Shown here in pieces: positions 1 through 4,325 of a DNA stretch of 5,676 bases (the first letter of the stretch is position 1; every line of letters starts with the position of its first letter). A program made the translations under genes and the position numbers. Origin of the DNA: Chlorobiota bacterium (lineage in GTDB: Bacteria > Bacteroidota > Bacteroidia > Flavobacteriales > Flavobacteriaceae). Under the pieces are notes generated by a model, which searched no databases, was not told where the DNA came from, and saw only the letters and a list, made by a program, of their open reading frames with translations. The DNA lies in contig JAADEB010000052.1 in assembly GCA_013153655.1 (NCBI GenBank), positions 1-5,676 on the forward strand, given 5' to 3'.

Positions 1-281
1 TCAATGGGGTTGACAAAATAATAATGAATACCGGGATTTTCGACCCGGAATTGTTCCAGGAGGGTGCGGGTTTCTTCGGCCAATTTGCGGAAATAGGAAG
101 GAAAATCGCCTTTGAGATACACTTTGATTTCCAAAGGTTTTTTCACACGGTCCGTCACCCGGAGCGATGCTTCGGAGAGCGTAAAACGCTTGTCACGGGT
201 CATATCCGCCCGCCATTGACGACCGGCCACCAAGAGCACCAAAGCCAGAAGGAGCGGTATGTATTTTCCGTATTTTTTCAT
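1..281 (-). CDS. gldG: Gliding-motility ABC transporter component GldG, N-terminal part (runs off window)
   Basis: This is the first 93 codons plus two bases of a gene that continues beyond position 1. The product starts MKKYGKYIPLLLALVLLVAG, with one membrane segment at about residues 7-20 followed by an extracytoplasmic stretch. Residues 27-38 (MTRDKRFTLSEA), residues 55-61 (YLKGDFP), residues 69-78 (EETRTLLEQF) and residues 89-92 (FVNP) match what I recall of the GldG N-terminus. GldG is known as the membrane-anchored, largely periplasmic partner of GldF and the ATPase GldA. Full-length GldG is several hundred residues, so only a small N-terminal part is visible. The ATG at 281-279 overlaps the gldF stop codon (shared ATGA, 281-278), which implies translational coupling and fixes the start. 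I see no Shine-Dalgarno sequence. The assignment rests on these motifs and on the adjacent gldF. Confidence 0.9.
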   Translation of the reverse strand, partial: MKKYGKYIPLLLALVLLVAGRQWRADMTRDKRFTLSEASLRVTDRVKKPLEIKVYLKGDFPSYFRKLAEETRTLLEQFRVENPGIHYYFVNPI

Positions 282-1009
282 TTAAAACGCGTTTTAAGCC
301 GCCAAACGGTCAGCATCCCGAATATCCATATTCCCAGCAGAAAAAAGCCCACCGATCCGGCCAAAATCAATCCGTCGGTAAAATGCCGGTAATGTTCGGT
401 CAGGCTCCAAGAACGCAAGGTGTAGTCCAACGAGCCGGCCCATTGGAAACTGGCCAGTCCGTAGAGGCCGTAATAGAGCAAAAACAGCAGGAACACCCCT
501 CCCAAATAGGCCGCCATTTGGCTTTGCGTAAGCGATGAAACCCATACCCCCACCATGGCAAACAAGCCCACCAGCAACGTCAAACCCATAAACGAGCTCA
601 TCAGCACGCCATAGTCCAAGCGGTCCGCCGGGATCATCAAGCGGTTTATGCTCCATATGTACAGTCCCAAAGGAAGCAACATCAAGATACCTGCCGCTGC
701 CACGGCCAGCCATTTGCCCGCCACCAACTCTCCGGTACGAAGCGGTTTGGTCAACAATAGTTCAATGGTGCCCGTACGGTATTCCTCGGCAAAACTGCGC
801 ATACTTACCGCCGGCAATATCAAAATCAATAGCCATGGAACCAAATCGAAAACGGGTTTCAGGTCGGCAAAACCCGAAAACATCAGGTTGTAATCCCCTT
901 CCAGATACCAAAAAAACAATCCGGCCACCAAGGCAAAAACCGTCATCACCACGTAACCCGTAGCCGATGAAAAAAATTGCTTGAAATCCTTGCGAAAAAT
1001 TTGCCACAT
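278..1009 (-). CDS. gldF: Gliding-motility ABC transporter permease GldF
   Basis: The product is a 243-residue integral membrane protein, close to the usual GldF length. Six hydrophobic segments are visible at about residues 18-36, 55-69, 99-120, 134-158, 166-186 and 214-236. Between segments 2 and 3 lies the ABC-2-type permease signature around residues 70-89: SMRSFAEEYRTGT, then IELLLTKP, the loop expected to contact the ATPase. The N-terminus (MWQIFRKDFKQFFSSATGYV) and the YLEGDYN stretch also fit GldF. It should form the inner-membrane channel with GldG and the ATPase GldA, which is not in this window. In Flavobacterium johnsoniae mutants this transporter was linked to gliding, but it is missing from some gliding Bacteroidota, so motility in this organism is not proven. 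The gene overlaps gldG by 4 bp (ATGA). Its upstream side faces the 1-kb repeat-rich gap, so it probably has its own promoter. Confidence 0.93.
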   Translation of the reverse strand: MWQIFRKDFKQFFSSATGYVVMTVFALVAGLFFWYLEGDYNLMFSGFADLKPVFDLVPWLLILILPAVSMRSFAEEYRTGTIELLLTKPLRTGELVAGKWLAVAAAGILMLLPLGLYIWSINRLMIPADRLDYGVLMSSFMGLTLLVGLFAMVGVWVSSLTQSQMAAYLGGVFLLFLLYYGLYGLASFQWAGSLDYTLRSWSLTEHYRHFTDGLILAGSVGFFLLGIWIFGMLTVWRLKTRFK

Positions 1010-1029
1010 AATTGTCCGGAATGTTGTTG

Positions 1030-1037
1030 CGAAAATA
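1030..1037 (-). promoter_or_regulatory. Tentative -7 promoter box for gldF
   Basis: On the minus strand the AT-rich leader of gldF contains TATTTTCG, one mismatch from the Bacteroidota -7 consensus TAnnTTTG, ending 20 bases before the ATG. I see no convincing TTTG-type -33 element about 19-21 bp further upstream. It is the best candidate in the leader and no more than that. Confidence 0.2.
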
Positions 1038-1069
1038 TTAAATAATAACGAGAAAACGGGATTTTATTG

Positions 1070-1102
1070 TAAAACCGTTAAATCGTTAAACCGTTGAATC
1101 GA
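1070..1102. repeat. 8-bp array, TTAAATCG type, next to gldF
   Basis: Four degenerate octamers follow each other without gaps: TAAAACCG, TTAAATCG, TTAAACCG, TTGAATCG. It is the reverse complement of the CGATTTAA arrays at 1558-1590 and 1934-1995, and has the same orientation as the arrays at 5511-5625. It lies about 60 bp upstream of gldF. Confidence 0.8.
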
Positions 1103-1129
1103 TATTGGATTTAGGATTCTCCCATAGGG

Positions 1130-1144
1130 ATCCTTCGGAAGGAT
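1130..1144. repeat. Small inverted repeat ATCCTTCGGAAGGAT
   Basis: The sequence is palindromic around a single central base and can form a 6-bp stem with a CGG loop. A second small inverted repeat, TCCCATAGGGA, sits just left of it at 1120-1130. The CCTTCGGAA core is shared with the element at 1598-1634, so this may be a worn third member of that family. Confidence 0.5.
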
Positions 1145-1184
1145 TTGAAATTTGGGTGTTGGATTCTATCATTGTTCAATGTTT

Positions 1185-1203
1185 ATCGCCCGGGTCGGGC
1201 GAT
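1185..1203. repeat. Hairpin ATCGCCCGGGTCGGGCGAT
   Basis: Seven-base arms ATCGCCC and GGGCGAT enclose the loop GGGTC. A smaller inverted repeat CATTGTTCAATG precedes it at 1170-1181. No run of T follows on either strand, so it does not look like an intrinsic terminator of either neighbouring gene. Confidence 0.55.
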
Positions 1204-1237
1204 GCTACATTCCGTCATTCATTCTTTCACTAAAAAA

Positions 1238-1267
1238 ACGTTTCCCGTTTCCCATGCTACGTTTACC
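1238..1267. repeat. 7-bp array, CGTTTCC type
   Basis: Units of the form CGTTTCC are repeated, then decay to CATGCTA and CGTTTAC. The first 16 bases (1238-1253, ACGTTTCCCGTTTCCC) recur exactly and in the same orientation at 5649-5664, more than 4 kb away. Confidence 0.7.
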
Positions 1268-1277
1268 GAATTTAGCA

Positions 1278-1309
1278 CCCGTCACCGGTCTTCGGTCATC
1301 CGTCATCAG
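1278..1309. repeat. 7-bp array, CGGTCAT type
   Basis: Four consecutive heptamers can be read from 1279: CCGTCAC, CGGTCTT, CGGTCAT, CCGTCAT. The same unit type recurs at about 1436-1452 and at 1531-1551. Confidence 0.65.
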
Positions 1310-1369
1310 TAAAACCGATTTAACGATTTTCCACGGGTCGATACGACTCTTATAGAGATTTTGTGAAAA

Positions 1370-1395
1370 CGATTGCACGATTTAACAGAAATTCC
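1370..1395. repeat. 26-bp dispersed inverted copy (partner at 5590-5615)
   Basis: This stretch, centred on CGATTTAACAGAAATT (1378-1393), matches the reverse complement of 5590-5615 with one mismatch in 26 (G1375). A shorter version, CGGTTTAACAGAAAT, is at 1582-1596. The CGATTTAA octamers and the adjoining AGAAATT therefore travel together as a longer module. Confidence 0.7.
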
Positions 1396-1430
1396 ACGTT
1401 CTCCATTCTCCGGTCCATGTTTCCCGAAAA
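1394..1430. repeat. 37-bp direct repeat, copy 1 (partner at 1776-1812)
   Basis: It starts CCACGTTCTCC and ends TTTCCCGAAAA. By eye it differs from 1776-1812 at three positions of 37. It consists of degenerate 7-bp units related to the CGTTTCC array. Confidence 0.7.
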
Positions 1431-1464
1431 AATGCACCGGTCACCCGTCATTCCCCTTCTTCCC

Positions 1465-1494
1465 GGATTTGGGATTTAGGTATTAGGATTTGGG
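1465..1494. repeat. 7-bp array, GGATTTG type
   Basis: Degenerate units GGATTTG, GGATTTA, GGTATTA, GGATTTG, GG can be read in sequence. Related fragments (GGATTTAGG, GGATTTGAAATTTGGG) occur at 1107-1116 and 1141-1156. Confidence 0.6.
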
Positions 1495-1502
1495 TTTTTA
1501 TT

Positions 1503-1530
1503 ATTTCATTATTCATTATTCATTATTCAT
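1503..1530. repeat. 7-bp tandem repeat, ATTCATT type
   Basis: About four near-perfect heptamers (ATTTCATT, then ATTCATT repeated). It is the cleanest tandem repeat in the window and runs straight into the CGGTCAA array at 1531. Confidence 0.75.
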
Positions 1531-1551
1531 CGGTCAACGGTCATCGGTCAA
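1531..1551. repeat. 7-bp array, CGGTCAA type
   Basis: Three heptamers: CGGTCAA, CGGTCAT, CGGTCAA. It directly abuts the ATTCATT array on its left. Confidence 0.7.
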
Positions 1552-1557
1552 TATTAT

Positions 1558-1590
1558 CGATTTAACGGTTTAACGGTTGCACGGTTTAAC
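1558..1590. repeat. 8-bp array, CGGTTTAA type
   Basis: Four octamers in perfect phase: CGATTTAA, CGGTTTAA, CGGTTGCA, CGGTTTAA, then CAGAAATA. A single further unit (CACGGTTTAACA) is at 1712-1723. Confidence 0.8.
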
Positions 1591-1597
1591 AGAAATA

Positions 1598-1634
1598 GGA
1601 GATTCCTCAGTCGTAACCTCCTTCGGAATGACAA
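1598..1634. repeat. Dispersed element with TCGGAATGACA, copy A
   Basis: On the minus strand it begins TGTCATTCCGAAGGAG and ends GAGGAATCTCC. I recall closely similar intergenic sequences (TGTCATTCCGA followed by GAGGAATCT) from other Bacteroidota genomes, but cannot search here. It resembles 1815-1880 at both ends. Like that copy it is followed on its right by TATTTGATTTAGTTAA and a GTTAAA-type array. Confidence 0.55.
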
Positions 1635-1641
1635 CAGTAAC

Positions 1642-1666
1642 TATTTGATTTAGTTAAGGTTAAAGT
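1642..1666. repeat. TATTTGATTTAGTTAA module with short GTTAAG/GTTAAA tail, copy A
   Basis: The 16 bases TATTTGATTTAGTTAA followed by GGTTAAAG recur at 1895-1930, where the 6-bp array is longer. Both copies lie just right of an element containing the AATGACA end. Confidence 0.7.
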
Positions 1667-1673
1667 ATGAAAA

Positions 1674-1706
1674 GGCTAAAAGCTAACGGCTAACGGCCAA
1701 CAGCTA
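1674..1706. repeat. 7-bp array, GGCTAAC type
   Basis: Units GGCTAAA, AGCTAAC, GGCTAAC, GGCCAAC and AGCTA can be read in succession. I see no second copy of this unit type in the window. Confidence 0.65.
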
Positions 1707-1738
1707 GTATTCACGGTTTAACAAAAATCCCCCCATCT

Positions 1739-1770
1739 ATTCAACTCTTCAACTTTTCAACTATTCAACA
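1739..1770. repeat. 8-bp tandem repeat, NTTCAACT type
   Basis: Four octamers in phase: ATTCAACT, CTTCAACT, TTTCAACT, ATTCAACA. Only the first base of the unit varies until the last unit decays. Confidence 0.8.
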
Positions 1771-1775
1771 AAAAA

Positions 1776-1812
1776 CCACGTTCCCCATTCTCCGTTCCAC
1801 GTTTCCCGAAAA
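1776..1812. repeat. 37-bp direct repeat, copy 2 (partner at 1394-1430)
   Basis: It starts CCACGTTCCCC and ends TTTCCCGAAAA; three differences from copy 1. On the right it is followed at once by the interrupted element at 1815-1880. Confidence 0.7.
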
Positions 1813-1814
1813 CG

Positions 1815-1880
1815 ATATTTCTCCCGCCTGAGGCGGACACGGCGTCACTCCTTACGTCGCTTCCCTCGAAATGACAAACA
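1815..1880. repeat. Dispersed element with TCGAAATGACA, copy B, interrupted by a hairpin sequence
   Basis: Read on the minus strand it begins TGTCATTTCGAGGGAAGCGA and ends GAGAAATATC, the same kind of ends as copy A at 1598-1634. Between the GTGACG and GAGAAAT parts sits the hairpin sequence at 1824-1844. Without it the element would read through with the spacing expected from copy A, so I infer an insertion. Confidence 0.55.
1824..1844. repeat. 21-bp hairpin element, copy 1 (CCGCCTGAGGCGG plus ACACGGCG)
   Basis: The first 13 bases, CCGCCTGAGGCGG, form arms CCGCCT/AGGCGG around one base, or a 5-bp stem with a TGA loop. The eight following bases ACACGGCG are also conserved. All 21 bases are identical to 1943-1963, while the surroundings of the two copies differ. 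Confidence 0.8.
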
Positions 1881-1894
1881 TAAATAAATATAAG

Positions 1895-1930
1895 TATTTG
1901 ATTTAGTTAAAGTTAAGGTTAAAGTTAAAG
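1895..1930. repeat. TATTTGATTTAGTTAA module with 6-bp GTTAAA array, copy B
   Basis: After TATTTGATTTA come five 6-bp units: GTTAAA, GTTAAG, GTTAAA, GTTAAA and a partial G. Copy A at 1642-1666 has fewer units, so the array length has changed since the copies diverged. Confidence 0.75.
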
Positions 1931-1933
1931 TGT

Positions 1934-1995
1934 CGATTTAATCCGCCTGAGGCGGACACGGCGATTTAACGATTCCACGATTTAACGATTCAACA
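1934..1995. repeat. 8-bp CGATTTAA array beside yqgF, interrupted by a 20-bp insertion
   Basis: The array reads CGATTTAA (1934-1941), then 20 foreign bases (1942-1961), then CGATTTAA, CGATTCCA, CGATTTAA, CGATTCAA (1962-1993). Deleting exactly 1942-1961 gives five octamers in perfect phase. It ends eight bases before the yqgF stop codon. Confidence 0.8.
1943..1963. repeat. 21-bp hairpin element, copy 2
   Basis: It is identical to 1824-1844. On the minus strand it lies 40-60 bases after the yqgF stop as TCCGCCTCAGGCGGA, a 7-bp stem followed by TTAAAT. It could therefore weakly stop transcription of the yqgF operon, but there is no T-tract, so I list it as a repeat rather than a terminator. Confidence 0.8.
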
Positions 1996-2002
1996 AGAAA
2001 AA

Positions 2003-2416
2003 TCACCTCCCCGCCCTGTCCATATAGGCTTGCAGGATAAGCGCCGCGCTGATTTTATCCACCAAGGCTTTGTCGCGGCGTTTCTTGCGGCCCAAACCGC
2101 CCGCTATCATGGCATCGAAGGCCATTTTGGAGGTATAACGTTCGTCCTCGCGCTCCACGGCAATCCCGGGATAGCGCTTGCGGAATTTTTTAATAAATCC
2201 GCGTATGTCGGCTTCCAGGGGATTGTGGGTTCCGTCCTCCCGCAACGGTTCACCCACGATGAGGCGTTCCACACGGTTGTGCCGCAAGTAATCGTCCAGA
2301 AACGACCACAAGCCTGCCGTTTCCACCGTGGTAAGCGGCGAAGCCACCAGGCGCAAATCGTCCGTTTCGGCCAAGCCCGTCCGCTTACGGCCGTAGTCCA
2401 CCGCCAACCATTTCAT
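2003..2416 (-). CDS. ruvX: RuvX/YqgF family putative Holliday junction resolvase / pre-16S rRNA nuclease
   Basis: The product is a 137-residue RNase H-fold nuclease of normal family length. Family motifs are in order: WLAVDYGRKRTGLAETD (residues 3-19, with the metal-binding Asp at 7), IVGEPLREDGTHNP (53-66), DERYTS (91-96), and VDKISAALILQAYM (119-132) with Asp120 as the C-terminal acidic residue. The GEP variant of the second motif is what I expect in Bacteroidota. Family members have been described as Holliday junction resolvase-like and, in Escherichia coli, as needed for 16S rRNA 5'-end maturation; which applies here cannot be told. The start ATG at 2416-2414 puts the first motif at the usual position and lies one base after the upstream phosphoesterase stop. 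A longer frame starting at 2497 would extend 81 bases into that gene and adds no family sequence. It is the last gene of the operon. Confidence 0.94.
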   Translation of the reverse strand: MKWLAVDYGRKRTGLAETDDLRLVASPLTTVETAGLWSFLDDYLRHNRVERLIVGEPLREDGTHNPLEADIRGFIKKFRKRYPGIAVEREDERYTSKMAFDAMIAGGLGRKKRRDKALVDKISAALILQAYMDRAGR

Positions 2417-2417
2417 T

Positions 2418-4325
2418 CTATTGCAATTGAAATTCTTCGATGAGTTCGAAGGTGTCGGGATTGAACACCCGTACGTGGATATGCGGACCCACCACATCGA
2501 ATATCATTAAGGCGTTTTGGGTGCTGAATTTTTGCACATGGTCCGACCAAGGCAGTTTTTCCGGAGCGTAATAAGGCGCTCCGGCGGCTCCGTTGGTGAT
2601 TTGGATAAACGGACGGCGCAATTTTAGGCGCTCGCCCTTCCAGCCTTCGGGATAGATGTCGGTGTTGTTGTCCACGGTCAGGCGTGTGTAATTATGCTCG
2701 TCGCCGCAGAGCAAGGCGCGGAATTTATCCGATTTGTTGACCAAAATGTCCAGGAATTTGTCCCTTTGTTCGATGATGCCGCGCTTGACGGGTTTGCCCG
2801 CCACCCACGGACGGATTTCGTTGTTGCCGTAGTACCACATATCGTTTTCGGCATGTCCGGCATTGGGAAAAGGCGGCGTGTGGACCGTGACGATCACATG
2901 GTCGATGTCGGGGTCGTGATCCAATTTTTTGAGGGTTTGTTCCAGCCATTTGAGTTGCATGTCCATAAGGTAGGCATGGGGATTGCCGCCGGCGATGGGT
3001 ATATAGTTTTCGTTGGTGGTGTACCAATAATTGGAGTTGAGCACCACCATGGCCAAGTTGCCGTAGGTAAAGTAGTAGGCCGTTTCGCCGTAAGGAGGAA
3101 AATCGCGGGTGCGCGGCGAAGGATCGTATTCGGCGCCGTCCTCGCTCTCGGGTCCGTTTTGCGGCAGCACAAACATGTCGGAAAACAGGCGTTCGGCGCT
3201 TTCGGTGGCATAGGGAAAGCGATCCACGGAAATGTAATTCATCCATGCGGCACTGGAATGACTGTCCCATTTACGAAAACTGCGCGAAAGTGCTTCGTGA
3301 TTACCCATACCGAAAAACATGGGATGCCAAGCCGAAAAATAACGGATGGCGTTCTTGAAATTGAAATATTGCAATTCTTCCACTCCGCGCGAGTTGCTGT
3401 AACCGCTTATCATATCGCCGGTAAACATAAAGAAATCCGGATTTTCGCGGTCGGCGGCTATCATCATGCGTTTGAGGATGTAGGCATTGGTGCCGTAAAT
3501 GTTGCGTTCGCCGCCTCCCCGCGCATTGCGGCTGTCGGAAGCGTAGGCAAAGCGTAGCGGCGTGCGGCAACCTTTGAGCGGTGCGGTGCGAAAACCGTAG
3601 GACTCCGACCAGGGACCGTAGATCACTTCGTAGCGGTAATAGGTCCCGGGTTTGAGGCCCGTGATTTCGATTTCGTAAATGTCGTTTTCCTTTTCAGGAA
3701 GTTCGAACAACTTGTCGTTGATACGGATTTTGACCGGTGTTTTCTCGTTAAAACGCAGATAGAGGGTCATGCTGTTGGGTCCGGGAAGTGCCAGCACGGG
3801 TCCTTCGATGAGGGTAACGTCCGGCGTAAAACGGCCGTTATGATAAAGGATGTTTTGGCGGTTGTCGGCCACTATAAGGCCTTTTTGATTCACAATGCGA
3901 TATCCGATACGCAACAAACCCGTTTTTTCCCAATTGGAAAAATCGTATTTGCCTTTGAGCTTGTCCAAGCGAATCAAGGCCTTGCCGTGCTTGATCTTGG
4001 CCGTGCGCTTGGAGATAACCGGCATGCGGTAGCGCGAGCTGTCGTCGATAATGCCGTAGTAGATGGTACCGTTGAGGTCGGTCCGGAAATCCATTTCGAT
4101 GCCTTTTTCGGTGGATTTGACTTCCGGCGTGGCGATTTTATCGAAAGTCAATAAAGGATTTTTATTTTCCTTCAACGGATAAAATTTTCCTTGGTATTCG
4201 ATGCCCAACGTGTCCTTATGATAGGTCAATCCGCTCAGGGATTTAGGCGGTTTGATTTTTACCTGCTGCGCACCGAGGGGGGATGTAAGGACTAAACCCA
4301 AAAGTATGACGTAAAGTATTCTCAT
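2418..4325 (-). CDS. Exported calcineurin-like metallophosphoesterase with N-terminal beta-sandwich region
   Basis: The product has 635 residues. Residues 1-19 form a signal peptide (MRILYVILLGLVLTSPLGA, likely cleavage before Q20); no lipobox Cys is present. Residues about 70-165 and 170-248 look like beta-sandwich domains; the second, ending with LKPGTYYRYEVIYG and ESYGFRTAP, resembles the fibronectin-III-like domain in front of purple acid phosphatases. The catalytic domain spans about 257-620: SDSR (Asp264), FTGDMISG (Asp304), GNHE (Asn342, His343), VHTPPF (His482) and CGDEHNYTR (Asp542, His544). It should hydrolyse phosphate mono- or diesters outside the cytoplasm; the substrate is unknown. 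Two usual His ligands are replaced (see findings). I see no type IX secretion C-terminal domain, as the protein ends FELIEEFQLQ, so a periplasmic location is more likely than surface display. The start overlaps the kinase stop (ATGA, 4325-4322). Confidence 0.88.
   Translation of the reverse strand: MRILYVILLGLVLTSPLGAQQVKIKPPKSLSGLTYHKDTLGIEYQGKFYPLKENKNPLLTFDKIATPEVKSTEKGIEMDFRTDLNGTIYYGIIDDSSRYRMPVISKRTAKIKHGKALIRLDKLKGKYDFSNWEKTGLLRIGYRIVNQKGLIVADNRQNILYHNGRFTPDVTLIEGPVLALPGPNSMTLYLRFNEKTPVKIRINDKLFELPEKENDIYEIEITGLKPGTYYRYEVIYGPWSESYGFRTAPLKGCRTPLRFAYASDSRNARGGGERNIYGTNAYILKRMMIAADRENPDFFMFTGDMISGYSNSRGVEELQYFNFKNAIRYFSAWHPMFFGMGNHEALSRSFRKWDSHSSAAWMNYISVDRFPYATESAERLFSDMFVLPQNGPESEDGAEYDPSPRTRDFPPYGETAYYFTYGNLAMVVLNSNYWYTTNENYIPIAGGNPHAYLMDMQLKWLEQTLKKLDHDPDIDHVIVTVHTPPFPNAGHAENDMWYYGNNEIRPWVAGKPVKRGIIEQRDKFLDILVNKSDKFRALLCGDEHNYTRLTVDNNTDIYPEGWKGERLKLRRPFIQITNGAAGAPYYAPEKLPWSDHVQKFSTQNALMIFDVVGPHIHVRVFNPDTFELIEEFQLQ

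Larger units (their letters stand above)
1010..2002. other. About 1 kb non-coding gap filled with short-period repeats
   Basis: No credible gene lies here. The only sizeable open frame (plus strand, 1152-1355) runs through repeat arrays and has a low-complexity, family-less product. The stretch separates the stop of yqgF from the start of gldF. Reading the plus strand it holds, in order: an 8-bp array, two small hairpins, a series of 7-8 bp period arrays of different unit sequence, two elements containing TCGGAATGACA or TCGAAATGACA, two copies of a CCGCCTGAGGCGG hairpin, and another 8-bp array next to the yqgF stop. The better preserved pieces are listed separately. Base composition is visibly more AT-rich than in the genes. 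Confidence 0.85.

Noticed and set aside
1152..1355. Open frame of 67 codons on the plus strand in the repeat region
   Set aside because: It runs through CGTTTCC and CGGTCAT arrays, has no recognisable motif and no leader signals; its openness is explained by chance.
1942..1963. Intrinsic terminator of the yqgF operon
   Set aside because: The 7-bp stem lies about 40 bases past the stop, but no T-run follows on the minus strand and an identical copy lies about 120 bp farther on in another context, so a repeat element is the better description.
1070..1995. CRISPR array
   Set aside because: Repeat units are 6-8 bp, directly adjacent and degenerate, with no 20-40 bp repeats separated by unique spacers and no cas genes.
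1010..2002. Remnant of an insertion sequence or degraded gene
   Set aside because: No transposase fragment, terminal inverted repeats of IS size or coding remnants with family motifs were visible in any frame.
2417..2497. 27-codon N-terminal extension of yqgF
   Set aside because: It would overlap the phosphoesterase C-terminus out of frame, and the RuvX family starts directly at the MKWLAVDYG-type motif.
2694..3557. Open frame of 287 codons on the plus strand, opposite the phosphoesterase gene
   Set aside because: It is fully antisense to a gene with clear catalytic motifs; its product is a His/Val/Gly-rich sequence without domains, typical of an antisense shadow.
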